Shown piece after piece: positions 1-11,350 of a stretch of 64,000 bases of DNA (positions are counted from its first letter, which is position 1; every line of letters begins with the position of its first letter). A program made the position numbers and the translations under genes. The stretch lies in assembly GCA_037178625.1 (NCBI GenBank), contig CM074134.1:62001-126000 (forward strand). The letters run 5' to 3'. The notes under the pieces were generated by a model. It saw only the letters and a list, made by a program, of their open reading frames with translations, had not been told where the DNA came from and made no database searches. The stretch comes from Skeletonema tropicum. Taxonomy: Eukaryota; Bacillariophyta; Thalassiosirophyceae; Thalassiosirales; Thalassiosiraceae.

Positions 1-290
1 ATGAAACTACACTATGACTATGAGACTTGTTCAATGATCCTGCTGAAGCTTATCCACTCGATTCAGATGAACATGCTGATTTGATTAGCCGCGCAATACA
101 CTTCATGTCTGAGCACAAGGCTTCTGTGGAATGGACATGGACTACACCTACACCTACACCGCTTGTTAGCAAGAGCAAGAGATCCAAAGTACTTGCCAGC
201 GCAAATGTTGAGGTTGAGAGTGGTTGTCGTACTACTCCACCACCATTGGATGGAGGTAGTAGTAGTATTGATCAAGCTGAGGAGATGTAG
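1..290 (+). pseudogene. Sulfatase C-terminal fragment (copy 1)
   Basis: From base 27 the frame reads LFNDPAEAYPLD followed by a Ser/Lys-rich tail and a stop at 288-290. The motif (FND-PAE-YPLD) is typical of the last part of arylsulfatases, where short-form summary lines such as LFDL..DPGE.YPL occur. The same fragment recurs at 5858-6127 and, diverged, at 11170-11350. The upstream sulfatase core is missing here because the window starts at the junction. It should be read as the 3' end of a broken gene, since the companion copy at 5508 shows the core deleted. Confidence 0.7.
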
Positions 291-697
291 AGAACTGTTT
301 TCAGGAGAGTAAGCGGTTCATAAATACTTATGGGCTGTGTGCAAGAAAAACGGACATGTCGATTGTTTACCTCCATAGTCGCGATCGGCGATCACACCGG
401 TGATTTTTGTTCCTGTTAGAAAGAAGAAGGGAAATAAAAGGAAAGGGAATTTCTAAGTTCTTAAAGACTTTTGTTCTTGGATTCCTTTTACTCTCTTTGA
501 TTGACAGTTACTCCTAAGTCGCGTACAACAGCCCCCGCGACTACATACCGAGTTGCTACGTTGACGCTTCAGTCTCCTCTAGACTCTAGTCTAGAGATAA
601 CACTACTTATATTGTAGCTTCAATTGACAACAAACACATACAAATCAAGCAATCCTCTGGGTCATCGGTGTCCTCACCCTCACTGGTATACTACGAG
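291..697 (+). promoter_or_regulatory. Intergenic/5' region of gene X, copy 1
   Basis: No gene is visible between the sulfatase stop and the first ATG of gene X. The stretch holds a GC-rich imperfect palindrome (CGCGATCGGCGATCACACCG) and a pyrimidine-rich part. It is conserved at 6128-6518 and partly at 11400-11825, where it is cut off by a copia fragment. Conservation in three copies only reflects duplication; a promoter role is inferred from position. Confidence 0.4.
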
Positions 698-1576
698 ATG
701 CAACTTCAGCACAGACACAGCAGCAAAAGGGGGGAAAGCTTAAACCCCAATGGGAATAAGGGAAGAGGGACATCAACGCCGCATGAAAACGAAAAATCGA
801 GAGTCACGCAATCGCAGCAGCACTCACCAGTAGCGTCTTTGCGGGAGTTGATACAACGAATGCACCGCAGCAGCAGCTGCCCACAATTCCGCTGCAGCAA
901 CTCCAACAGCCCCGAACGTGAAGCTGTAGTAGTAGTAGCAGAACGTGATGTTCAACCCTTTCGACGTTTGAGTACATTAGATGCTAGTGGTAGTAGTAGT
1001 AGGAATCGTGGACATTTGTCACGCTGTGTGAAGAGATCTCACCCTCCAAAAAGAAGCAAGAGCAAGGGTATCAATTTGAACAATCTTCAACCTCCACAAC
1101 CAAAACGAATGTCTCAGAGTACTCAATCATCTGAATCAGAATCTGATGTAGATGCAGATGTATCATTTCAGCGACCGTCACCAAGTCCAAGCAATCAAGG
1201 AAGAAGTGAGGAAGATGAAGCGACGTCTCAGCTACGAAAAATGTGCAGGGATATCATTCAATCTGCTGAACAAGGCACGTCACCACCTCCGAGAGCCCAG
1301 ATCAAGAAGGTCATAGCAGAGTATCACTGTAGCCAAAACAACCCTATCAGTCCGAGAGACCCTAACTTCACTGAGATCCCCCCTGAATTCTCGCAGATAC
1401 TTTCATACGGCATTGCTCGCTCGCAAACTCAAACTCAAACTGTTCAGCAATCGACTGTCGATCCGAATACGAATCATACACGGCGAAGTAGATTCGCTGA
1501 ATCATACGCAACAAAGAAGATTCTTGGACTTGGAGATAAAAAAATGAGTATAAACAAATCTACGAGTCTCAACTAG
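698..1576 (+). CDS. Gene X, copy 1: unknown basic, Ser/Gln-rich protein
   Basis: An open frame of 292 codons from the ATG at 698; the frame is open a few codons further upstream, but without an ATG. I do not recognise the family. The N-terminal half is low complexity (Ser, Arg, Gln) with short basic clusters such as HPPKRSKSKG that could act in nuclear targeting. The C-terminal 110 residues look like a folded region: LRKMCRDIIQSAEQG, then PPRAQIKKVIAEYHCSQN and PPEFSQILSYGIARSQ, followed by a basic tail. Copy 2 (6519-7424) keeps the same C-terminus unchanged but has in-frame length changes in the Ser-rich part. In-frame indels with a conserved C-terminus argue for a coding gene. Confidence 0.6.
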   Translation: MQLQHRHSSKRGESLNPNGNKGRGTSTPHENEKSRVTQSQQHSPVASLRELIQRMHRSSSCPQFRCSNSNSPEREAVVVVAERDVQPFRRLSTLDASGSSSRNRGHLSRCVKRSHPPKRSKSKGINLNNLQPPQPKRMSQSTQSSESESDVDADVSFQRPSPSPSNQGRSEEDEATSQLRKMCRDIIQSAEQGTSPPPRAQIKKVIAEYHCSQNNPISPRDPNFTEIPPEFSQILSYGIARSQTQTQTVQQSTVDPNTNHTRRSRFAESYATKKILGLGDKKMSINKSTSLN

Positions 1577-2109
1577 ATATATTAAATCGTTACCAATACT
1601 AAGTATCTAACATCAACATCAAGCATGAAAGTGTTATTATTCTATTCTCGAACTGAACGTTTTCTCAGGTCTGGACATGAGTGAGTTGATGGTCATAAAA
1701 TGGTATAATGTAAAGACACATCGTGTATACAATACTGATTCCTCACTTGTACTTATGACCCCGAGAAGCTGCTTTTCCCTCCGCGTGACCCAGGAGAAGC
1801 TGAAATTCAAGATTTTCCCTTGGAGATAAAAAAATGAGTATAAACAAATCTACGAGTCTCAACTAGATATATTAAATCGTTACCAATACTAAGTATCTAA
1901 CATCAACATCAAGCATGAAAGTGTTATTATTCTATTCTCGAACTGAACGTTTTCTCAGGTCTGGACATGAGTGAGTTGATGGTCATAAAATGGTATAATG
2001 TAAAGACACATCGTGTATACAATACTGATTCCTCACTTGTACTTATGACCCCGAGAAGCTGCTTTTCCCTCCGCGTGACCCAGGAGAAGCTGAAATTCAA
2101 GATTTTCCC
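1530..2109. repeat. 290-bp direct tandem duplication inside copy 1
   Basis: The 290 bp starting TTGGAGATAAAAAAATGAG at 1530 is repeated directly at 1820. It begins within the last codons of gene X and covers its 3' flank. Copy 2 of the segmental duplication has this stretch only once (from about 7378), so this repeat arose after the larger duplication, or was lost from copy 2. The two units appear identical by eye. Confidence 0.9.
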
Positions 2110-4133
2110 TTCTCATCAGAATCACGACCATCACACATCAAATCTCAAATCAATAACAATTGGCGTGCGGCAAGCTTCTCCCGGCTTTCGTGCTCTGATT
2201 CCTACCCATGTACAGCCCACGTACAGAAACGTTACATACATGAGCGACCACGCCAGCTGGAGCTAGTCGCTAGTCGACTAGCTACAAAACGTACTGATTC
2301 CCATGTAGATTCTACACAGCTAGTCACAAGCTAGTCACGGTGCTAATAATCCAATTTAGATGTCGTTCCGTTTTCTTCACAAAGGAACTCAATATATACC
2401 ACAAGATTGCCAATACCATAACAAAATTGCCCATAACATGGCCACCATGGCGTTCCGCTCCCTACGGGCGCTTCTATTGCATCGACAAAGCTGTTTGAAC
2501 AATATTATCGACTCAGTAAGTCGATACAGTCATGGTTGACAACATGGGCCATTATTTTAGCATCTGCATATTGTACATTCATTGATAATTGCAAATTCTG
2601 TATACCAATTATCATCGTCATCGATGGACCGATGGATCGTCCAAGATCAATGAACGTCATCGTCCTGTTGCATACGAAGGTATAGGATTATTGCATCTTG
2701 TTTTCTACTGCTGTTCGGGTCGATGCGGCGGTGCAATATGCTTGCTATACATTGTTGTGTGTTTTAATGTTCGGAAGCACTGATGTAAAGAACTTGTGTT
2801 CCATCTCTCAACATAAGTCGGATCAACACACTCTCTCTTTAGTGCATGAAGTAAACAGCAACCCCCCACGCGGACACTGCTTATTGAATCGTAATGACAC
2901 GATATTGTGCCCAGTTTATTGTTGAATAGACATTCCATTGCCATGACACACGAAGGATAAGGCCGATCTTTTGTGAACCACCAAACCGAAGTTTCCATAT
3001 TAACGAAGGGCTACGATCATAGACGGCTCATCCTCAGCGGCGATTATTGCAGCATCCTATCATAAACTTTATGATTGTTGCCCACGCATGCCACTTTTAT
3101 TAATGATACTCATTTGATGCAGTAAAGACCGTCGTAGGTGAGAGAGTCGATGTTGTGTCATGACAACACAACATGTAAAAAGGCAGCATTGGCGAACACA
3201 ATCGCAATGTATACGCACTTCCGCCTCACCAACCGATCATACCAATCATGATAGACGTGCGGAGTAATAATTATCGCTGGATTGCCTCTCCCAATCAATT
3301 GTTGTTGTGATAACACGTGCCGACTATCTCGGCCCATCTGGGGGCGGCCGACTAGCTACATGAAAAACAGTACTATTTGATCGATACGACCGCTTCGACC
3401 GCACTTCCACTGCATAAACGTTCTCATATGAACCAATGGGAGTCGACGATACGATAACGGGGATAGCTTCCGACATTACAATGGAAAGGGGAGCAAATTG
3501 GTCGCCATGGTTGGGATGTCATTGGTTTTTGGAGGTCGAAGTTCCTCGGAGTTGAAGGGTTTTTTGAATTCCTACCGTAGAGTTTTGGTACATATTTCTA
3601 CGGCAAAACAAATTCCACACAAGACTCAAGGGCATCGTGGTGCCCTCTTGAAAGGCACCTTTCAACCAATATCAATGCAAACCCTGGATGGGCGGCCTGC
3701 CCAGACTATTGTCGAAGGGGTCGGTGTCCTCAATTAGGACATTCTGACGGGTCTTGTGCACAATAGGCAGGGTCGTATAAGGGGCGTTTTCAGCTAGTCA
3801 CCTTGCTAGTCACATAGGCCCGTGACTTTTTGGGTTAATCATCCAACCAAATGCACTCAAACCAGCATCGAATGTCTCTAGAGATAGTTTTGAAGTGTCT
3901 GGCCAAACGCAAACGGGCTCTCGAAAACAGGTTTCCGTCTTGCATCTAGATCTAGATCTAGCTCTCTAGAGGCTGGAGGCTAGCTACCAACACCAACACC
4001 AACAAAGCTGCCTACGCCATGATTCAGAAGCGCTCTCTAAAACTTGCAATATTCACAGGTTGGAAAGAGAAAGTTGAATCGCTATGTGTCTCTTTACTTT
4101 ATTGCTAACTGTGTTTTACCCCGATTGAGTGTT
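1577..4133. other. Gene-poor stretch, copy 1
   Basis: Besides the 290-bp repeat, no convincing gene is seen. Small open frames (for example 1967-2266) exist, but they have no family motif, and competing frames of equal length overlap them. Clusters of the word GCTAGTC occur at 2260-2340 and 3790-3815, and a TCTAGATCTAGATCTAGCTC block near 3945. The stretch is conserved in copy 2 at 7425-9690 with only point changes (for example one extra T near 9117). Confidence 0.5.
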
Positions 4134-5118
4134 TTAACCCGCTACCGCTACCCAGAAGGACTCTCCACTCGCCTCCTTTCTCTCTTTCTCTCGAAGTAAA
4201 CAATCTTCAAAAGAGCTGTCCAGACTGTGTCTGTGTATACTCTGTTCCCACTTCTCTCCTTCTTCACGTAAACATTCTTCATAAGAGATATTGTCAGCAA
4301 CCTCTGACGAATGAGGTATATATTTCTTTTGCTCCTGGGTCGAAACAGTTGACTTGTCAAAGTTTGACTTGTCAGAGTTTGACTTGTCAGAGTTGAATGA
4401 CGACCGAAATTTTTGCAAGCCACTCTTGCTCTTGGATGACAGACGACGAAGGAAGTTCTCGCTGCCTTGTTTCTGATTTGATCTCAAGATACTATTGTTC
4501 TCAATATTACTCTGGTAATCCTCTACTCCCTTGGAAGTGCATCATTGAGAACCTTACATAGCTCACTCATCACAGGACGGGCCCAAAGATCTCTTGATAA
4601 GCCACTCTTGAACTTGAAGATGTCTTGAACTTGAATTGGTTGAGGCCATCTTCGTTTGATAGCAAGGGTCTCGGTATCAAATGTCGATAAGGCCCTTTCA
4701 AGTTCTTTTCTCTGCTTGTACTTGGCAAATGGCTTCTTCAGATTCATGATCTCCCATAAAACGACAGATAATGAATATACATCGGCCTTGAAATTATAAG
4801 GTTGATGAGAGAGAGCCTTCAGGTGAAGTAAATCTTGTAGTTCCCGTGTCACTCATCTCATGTATGTACGTCCTCGGAGGCATCTCCATGCTGAGGCACG
4901 AACCTAGCCAGGCCGAAATCGAACAACTTGAGGTTTCCCTCTCTGTCTCTGTCGAATCCAACATTGTTTGGCTTGAGATCCCAAAAGTAAGTAGATATTT
5001 CTTATGTAAATGTGGAAAAGAACCCGCTCTGAGTTGCAAATGCGGGACAGAGCGATGACGAGCAAGATGATCCAAGGTCCAGTCTTTGACTTGATGAGAT
5101 GAGGTGAGCGAGGACAAG
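4134..5118 (-). pseudogene. Protein kinase pseudogene, copy 1
   Basis: Read on the reverse strand, the catalytic loop DLKPNN lies at 4963-4980 and the DFG motif (LFDFGLARFVP) at 4912-4920, so this is a Ser/Thr or Tyr-kinase-like fold. A stop then follows, and the activation segment (DTGTTRFTSPE) resumes in another frame, continuing into the C-lobe (NFKADVYSLSVVLWEIMN, about 4760-4800) to a stop at 4523. A tail with SNSDKSNSDKS repeats continues in a third frame (4134-4487). The tail frame is open across the C-lobe stop, so a frameshift explains the break. No N-lobe or glycine-rich loop was found upstream. The shared C-terminal frameshift in copy 2 predates the duplication. Confidence 0.8.
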
Positions 5119-5264
5119 GAGAAATGCTACAATAGTAGGGACGAAGCTTGATTTGAGTTTGAGGTTAGGTCAGCAGAGGAGCGCTACTGGCAGGAAGAAA
5201 TTGTTACCGCCGCGGTAAATCAGAAGTGTCAACTACTGTCTTATTGGTATTGGATAATTCTCAT

Positions 5265-5330
5265 TTTCTTATTTCGAAGAAAAAAGGTACATTCAAATTA
5301 TTCAAAAACAGGGACGGACCAAAACGCCAA
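5265..5330. repeat. Short dispersed repeat, first copy
   Basis: About 60 bp including TTTCGAAGAAAAAAGGTACA and ATTCAAATTATTCAAAAACA are closely matched at 28808-28870. The flanks are only weakly similar. Function and class are unknown; it may be a remnant of a mobile element. Confidence 0.55.
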
Positions 5331-5507
5331 CAAGCATCATGATCTATCATGATTACTTACTTACATGATGTGTCAATAGCTTGCTGCTGTATCTTCTATG
5401 TACCAATACGTCTGTTACCAAAATTTGTACTAAATAGCTGAGGCAATGGGCGGTCCTACTGCCTTCAACGCGGCCATAATTTTCCTTTTCATCCTTTTAC
5501 TTATATT

Positions 5508-6127
5508 TTGACTGTTCCAGCGAGCAGCAGCGGTGAAGGCAAAAGCCACAACAATAGACAGCCAAATATTGTAATTCTCTTTGCCGACAATCTCGCCTAC
5601 GACGATGTCGGCACCTTCCAGACCAAGAGCAGCAGCAACAACAACAAATCACGATCACGCACAAAACGAACAGATGCACTAGCCACTCAAGGTCTCAAAC
5701 TTCTCCACTGGAACTCACCCGCAGTGTTATGCTCGGCAAGTCGAGCAGCCTTACTAACAGGAAAATATCCCGTACGAACAGGCGTCTATCCCGTGTCTTT
5801 GAACCAGATGCTCAGCACGGTCTACTCGCCAATGAAACTACACTATGACTATGAGACTTGTTCAATGATCCTGCTGAAGCTTATCCACTCGATTCAGATG
5901 AACATGCTGATTTGATTAGCCGCGCAATACACTTCATGTCTGAGCACAAGGCTTCTGTGGAATGGACATGGACTACACCTACACCTACACCGCTTGTTAG
6001 CAAGAGCAAGAGATCCAAAGTACTTGCCAGCGCAAATGTTGAGGTTGAGGTTGAGAGTGGTTGTCGTACTAGTCCACCACCATTGGATGGAGGTAGTAGT
6101 AGTATTGATCAAGCTGAGGAGATGTAG
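5508..6127 (+). pseudogene. Sulfatase with internal deletion (N-terminus fused to C-terminal fragment)
   Basis: The frame starting at 5508 (no ATG; a possible splice acceptor ends TGTTCCAG at 5519) reads PNIVILFADNLAYDDVGTF, the sulfatase N-terminal metal-binding segment, then ATQGLKLLHWNSPAVLCSAS followed by RAALLTGKYPVRTG. CSASR is the formylglycine signature with the catalytic cysteine at about residue 75. After SLNQMLSTVYSP (5831) the sequence jumps to the duplicated C-terminal fragment, and the frame ends after 135 codons instead of the usual 450-550. The fragment itself continues in another frame to 6127. The second metal-site residue reads Asn (ADN) where ADD is common. An enzyme for hydrolysing sulfate esters is inferred for the ancestor only. 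Confidence 0.85.
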
Positions 6128-6518
6128 AGAACTGTTTTCAGGAGAGTAAGCGGTTCATAAATACTTATGGGCTGTGTGCAAGAAAAACGGACATGTCGAT
6201 TGTTTACCTCCATAGTCGCGATCGGCGATCACACCGGTGATTTTTGTTCCTGTTAGAAAGAAGGAGGGAAATAAAGGAAAGGGAATTTCTAAGTACTTAA
6301 AGACTTTTGTTCTTGGATTCCTTTTACTCTCTTTGATTGACAGTTACTCCTAAGTCGCGTACAACAGCCCCCGCGACTACATACCGAGTTGCTACGTTGA
6401 CGCTTCAGTCTCCTCTAGAGATAACACTACTTATTGTAGCTTCAATAACAACAAACACATACACATCAATCAATCCTCTAGGTCATCGGTGCCCTCACCC
6501 TCAGTGGTATACTACGAG

Positions 6519-7424
6519 ATGCAACTTCAGCACAGACAAGACAGCAAAAGGGGGGAAAGCTTAAACCCCAATGGGAATAAGGGAAGAGGAACACCAACGC
6601 CCACGCAATCGCAGCTGCATCAGCACTCACCAGTAGTAGTAGCGGCTTTGCGGGAGTTGATACAACGAATGCACCGCAGCAGTAGCTGTGGCAGCAGCGA
6701 AGGCACAGACGTCAAACGAACACAGAAACAATTCTGCTGCGGCAACTCCAACAGACCCAAACGTGAAGCTGTAGCAGAACGTGATGTTCAACCCTTCCGA
6801 CGTTTGAATACATTAGATGCTAGTGGTGGTAGTAGTAGTAGTAGTAGTAGGTATCGTTGGCATTTGTCACGTTGTGTGAACAGATCCCACCCTCCAAAAA
6901 GAAGCAAGAGCAAGGGTATCAATTTGAACAATCTTCAACCTCCACAACCACAACGAATGTCTCAGAGTACTCAATCATCTGAATCAGAATCTGATGTAGA
7001 TGCAGATGTATCATTTCAGCGACCGTCACCAAGTCCAAGTAATCAAGGAAGAAGTGAGGAAGATGAAGCGACGTCTCAGCTACGAAAAATGTGCAGGGAT
7101 ATCATTCAATCTGCTGAACAAGGCACGTCACCACCTCCGAGAGCCCAGATCAAGAAGGTCATAGCAGAGTATCACTGTAGCCAAAACAACCCTATCAGTC
7201 CGAGAGACCCTAACTTCACTGAGATCCCCCCTGAATTCTCGCAGATACTTTCATACGGCATTGCTCGCTCGCAAACTCAAACTCAAACTGTTCAGCAATC
7301 GACTGTCGATCCGAATACGAATCATACACGGCGAAGTAGATTCGCTGAATCATACGCAACAAAGAAGATTCTTGGACTTGGAGATAAAAAAATGAGTATA
7401 AACAAATCTACGAGTCTCAACTAG
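6519..7424 (+). CDS. Gene X, copy 2: unknown basic, Ser/Gln-rich protein
   Basis: An open frame of 301 codons from the ATG at 6519. It is the paralogue of 698-1576. Relative to copy 1 it has extra residues around GSSEGTDVKRTQKQFCCGN and a longer Ser run (SGGSSSSSSRYRW), and lacks a short stretch near residue 30. From the segment SQSTQSSESESD to the C-terminus it matches copy 1. All length differences are multiples of three, which suggests that selection held the frame. Function unknown. Confidence 0.6.
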   Translation: MQLQHRQDSKRGESLNPNGNKGRGTPTPTQSQLHQHSPVVVAALRELIQRMHRSSSCGSSEGTDVKRTQKQFCCGNSNRPKREAVAERDVQPFRRLNTLDASGGSSSSSSRYRWHLSRCVNRSHPPKRSKSKGINLNNLQPPQPQRMSQSTQSSESESDVDADVSFQRPSPSPSNQGRSEEDEATSQLRKMCRDIIQSAEQGTSPPPRAQIKKVIAEYHCSQNNPISPRDPNFTEIPPEFSQILSYGIARSQTQTQTVQQSTVDPNTNHTRRSRFAESYATKKILGLGDKKMSINKSTSLN

Positions 7425-9690
7425 ATATATTAAATCGTTACCAATACTAAGTATCTAACATCAACATCAAGCATGAAAGTGTTATTATTCTATTCTCGAA
7501 CTGAACGTTTTCTCAGGTCTGGACATGAGTGAGTTGATGGTCATAAAATGGTATAATGTAAAGACACATCGTGTATACAATACTGATTCCTCACTTGTAC
7601 TTATGACCCCGAGAAGCTGCTTTTCCCTCCGCGTGACCCAGGAGAAGCTGAAATTCAAGATTTTCCCTTCTCATCAGAATCACGACCATCACACATCAAA
7701 TCTCAAATCAATAACAATTGGCGTGCGGCAAGCTTCTCCCGGCTTTCGTGCTCTGATTCCTACCCATGTACAGCCCACGTACAGAAACGTTACATACATG
7801 AGCGACCACGCCAGCTGGAGCTAGTCGCTAGTCGACTAGCTACAAAACGTACTGATTCCCATGTAGATTCTACACAGCTAGTCACAAGCTAGTCACGGTG
7901 CTAATAATCCAATTTAGATGTCGTTCCGTTTTCTTCACAAAGGAACTCAATATATACCACAAGATTGCCAATACCATAACAAAATTGCCCATAACATGGC
8001 CACCATGGCGTTCCGCTCCCTACGGGCGCTTCTATTGCATCGACAAAGCTGTTTGAACAATATTATCGACTCAGTAAGTCGATACAGTCATGGTTGACAA
8101 CATGGGCCATTATTTTAGCATCTGCATATTGTACATTCATTGATAATTGCAAATTCTGTATACCAATTATCATCGTCATCGATGGACCGATGGATCGTCC
8201 AAGATCAATGAACGTCATCGTCCTGTTGCATACGAAGGTATAGGATTATTGCATCTTGTTTTCTACTGCTGTTCGGGTCGATGCGGCGGTGCAATATGCT
8301 TGCTATACATTGTTGTGTGTTTTAATGTTCGGAAGCACTGATGTAAAGAACTTGTGTTCCATCTCTCAACATAAGTCGGATCAACACACTCTCTCTTTAG
8401 TGCATGAAGTAAACAGCAACCCCCCACGCGGACACTGCTTATTGAATCGTAATGACACGATATTGTGCCCAGTTTATTGTTGAATAGACATTCCATTGCC
8501 ATGACACACGAAGGATAAGGCCGATCTTTTGTGAACCACCAAACCGAAGTTTCCATATTAACGAAGGGCTACGATCATAGACGGCTCATCCTCAGCGGCG
8601 ATTATTGCAGCATCCTATCATAAACTTTATGATTGTTGCCCACGCATGCCACTTTTATTAATGATACTCATTTGATGCAGTAAAGACCGTCGTAGGTGAG
8701 AGAGTCGATGTTGTGTCATGACAACACAACATGTAAAAAGGCAGCATTGGCGAACACAATCGCAATGTATACGCACTTCCGCCTCACCAACCGATCATAC
8801 CAATCATGATAGACGTGCGGAGTAATAATTATCGCTGGATTGCCTCTCCCAATCAATTGTTGTTGTGATAACACGTGCCGACTATCTCGGCCCATCTGGG
8901 GGCGGCCGACTAGCTACATGAAAAACAGTACTATTTGATCGATACGACCGCTTCGACCGCACTTCCACTGCATAAACGTTCTCATATGAACCAATGGGAG
9001 TCGACGATACGATAACGGGGATAGCTTCCGACATTACAATGGAAAGGGGAGCAAATTGGTCGCCATGGTTGGGATGTCATTGGTTTTTGGAGGTCGAAGT
9101 TCCTCGGAGTTGAAGGGTTTTTTTGAATTCCTACCGTAGAGTTTTGGTACATATTTCTACGGCAAAACAAATTCCACACAAGACTCAAGGGCATCGTGGT
9201 GCCCTCTTGAAAGGCACCTTTCAACCAATATCAATGCAAACCCTGGATGGGCGGCCTGCCCAGACTATTGTCGAAGGGGTCGGTGTCCTCAATTAGGACA
9301 TTCTGACGGGTCTTGTGCACAATAGGCAGGGTCGTATAAGGGGCGTTTTCAGCTAGTCACCTTGCTAGTCACATAGGCCCGTGACTTTTTGGGTTAATCA
9401 TCCAACCAAATGCACTCAAACCAGCATCGAATGTCTCTAGAGATAGTTTTGAAGTGTCTGGCCAAACGCAAACGGGCTCTCGAAAACAGGTTTCCGTCTT
9501 GCATGTAGATCTAGATCTAGCTCTAGAGGCTGGAGGCTAGCTACCAACACCAACACCAACAAAGCTGCCTACGCCATGATTCAGAAGCGCTCTCTAAAAC
9601 TTGCAATATTCACAGGTTGGAAAGAGAAAGTTGAATCGCTATGTGTCTCTTTACTTTATTGCTAACTGTGTTTTACCCCGATTGAGTGTT
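7425..9690. other. Gene-poor stretch, copy 2
   Basis: Counterpart of 1577-4133 with a single copy of the 290-bp unit. No gene family, RNA gene or mobile-element domain is visible. The small frames here are the same as in copy 1 and overlap on both strands. Confidence 0.5.
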
Positions 9691-10420
9691 TTAACCCGCT
9701 ACCGCTACCCAGAAGGACTCTCCACTCGCCTCCTTTCTCTCTTTCTCTCGAAGTAAACAATCTTCAAAAGAGCTGTCCAGACTGTGTCTGTGTATACTCT
9801 GTTCCCACTTCTCTCCTTCTTCACGTAAACATTCTTCATAAGAGATATTGTCAGCAACCTCTGACGAATGAGGTATATATTTCTTTTGCTCCTGGGTCGA
9901 AACAGTTGACTTGTCAAAGTTTGACTTGTCAGAGTTTGACTTGTCAGAGTTGAATGACGACCGAAATTTTTGCAAGCCACTCTTGCTCTTGGATGACAGA
10001 CGACGAAGGAAGTTCTCGCTGCCTTGTTTCTGATTTGATCTCAAGATACTATTGTTCTCAATATTACTCTGGTAATCCTCTACTCCCTTGGAAGTGCATC
10101 ATTGAGAACCTTACATAGCTCACTCATCACAGGACGGGCCCAAAGATCTCTTGATAAGCCACTCTTGAACTTGAAGATGTCTTGAACTTGAATTGGTTGA
10201 GGCCATCTTCGTTTGATAGCAAGGGTCTCGGTATCAAATGTCGATAAGGCCCTTTCAAGTTCTTTTCTCTGCTTGTACTTGGCAAATGGCTTCTTCAGAT
10301 TCATGATCTCCCATAAAACGACAGATAATGAATATACATCGGCCTTGAAATTATAAGGTTGATGAGAGAGAGCCTTCAGGTGAAGTAAATCTTGTAGTTC
10401 CCGTGTCACTCATCTCATGT
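9691..10420 (-). pseudogene. Protein kinase pseudogene, copy 2 (truncated)
   Basis: Reverse-strand C-lobe (NFKADVYSLSVVLWEIMN to LCKVLNDALPRE, 10080-10409) and the frameshifted SNSDKS-repeat tail (9691-10044), nearly identical to copy 1. The sequence upstream of the activation segment is absent because the duplication ends at about 10420; neither DLKPNN nor DFG is present here. It cannot encode an active kinase. Confidence 0.85.
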
Positions 10421-10491
10421 ACGTAAGTAAGTACTCATCTCCGTAGCCAATAAGTAGCGTTGTTGTTGCTATCTCACCTAACCAAACAAGT

Positions 10492-11350
10492 ATGACGCAA
10501 CGACGAGCAAAGGCAGCTCGGCAGCAGCACCAATATCTGCGACTAGCATCGCTCCTAGCTGCACCAATAATAATACTTTCATCAAGGAAAAGGAAAAGTG
10601 ATTCATCATTTCGTTTTGCAAATGCTTTTCAAATTCAAGCATCAGTGAGCGTACCGCAACAACAACAACTATCCACCACTACTGATGAAGATATCAACAA
10701 AATAGAGACGCTGGTAAGAGAGAAACTGCATCGCACCATTGTGGTTGTGGCGGTGTACCTGAGAAGGAGAGACTTCTTCAGAGATGGTATCTACGCTTGA
10801 TCTTGATGTTCTTCCAACCGTGTTGAGCATTATTGGGAAAGCAATTCCAAATGGTAGCGAAGTAGATGGAATTGATGTCACGGATATCTGTCTTGGGCAT
10901 GCAGTAACGTCGTCGTCGCAATCATTGTTGTTTCGTGAAGAAGAATATCAAGATGAAACAAGAAGAAGAACAACAAAAATGAAAAGTAAAAGTGAAAGAG
11001 CAATATTCTTTTAGCGTGATGGATTCAAGACTGGGTCATTGCCAGCACCGTTTGGGTTTGGCAGATTTGACGTTGTCGCAATGAAGATTGGTTGGTACAA
11101 ACTTTGGTTTTGGACAAAGAGCTCTCATTACAATGATGATGAGGAAGTCTACCCCTCCGCTAATATTTTAATATTCAACGTGTTGAATGATCCTGCTGAA
11201 GCTTATCCACTCGATTCAGATGAACATGCTGATTTGATTAGCCACACAATACACCTCATGTCTGAGCACAAGGCTTCTGTGGAATGGATTACACCGCTTA
11301 TGTTGGCAAGAGATCCAAAGTACTTGCCATGCGCAAACGCAAGTTGAGAG
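10492..11350 (+). pseudogene. Third sulfatase copy, internally deleted
   Basis: An ATG at 10492 opens a frame whose residues about 17-29 (LRLASLLAAPIII) resemble a signal peptide. The formylglycine region is missing. From 10784 another frame reads STLDLDVLPTVLSIIGKAIP followed by NGSEVDGIDVTDI, the conserved late sulfatase segment (STLD.LPT...G...P...DG.D), and from 11039 a third frame gives VAMKIGWYKLWFWT followed by NDPAEAYPLDSDEH. Three frames, two stops and no catalytic cysteine make it a pseudogene. Its C-terminal part is more diverged than the two near-identical copies at 1 and 5858. Confidence 0.75.

Larger units (their letters stand above)
1..4863. repeat. Segmental duplication, copy 1 (sulfatase end / gene X / kinase)
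   Basis: This block is repeated almost base for base at 5832-10420. The offset is 5831 at the left end and falls to about 5557 because copy 1 carries an extra internal 290-bp tandem repeat and copy 2 has small indels in gene X. The copies differ at few positions, for example trinucleotide changes in the Ser-rich part of gene X and single bases in the intergenic part. Copy 1 stays homologous to copy 2 until just inside the kinase catalytic region, where copy 2 is cut. The left edge falls inside a sulfatase coding region. The duplication is direct and tandem, separated by 970 bp of sulfatase 5' sequence. Confidence 0.95.
5832..10420. repeat. Segmental duplication, copy 2
   Basis: Direct repeat of 1-4863. 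The left edge is abrupt and lies inside the sulfatase reading frame. The right edge lies in the kinase pseudogene just after the activation-segment codons (CACTCATCTCATGTA), after which copy 1 continues into DFG and the catalytic loop and copy 2 does not. Copy 2 lacks the internal 290-bp tandem repeat. Near identity over more than 4.5 kb marks a recent event or ongoing gene conversion; an assembly artefact is unlikely because both copies carry private indels. Confidence 0.95.

Noticed and set aside
2589..2998. Small Cys-rich frames on both strands, repeated at 8147-8556
   Set aside because: Conservation is due to the segmental duplication alone; opposite-strand frames overlap and no family motif is present.
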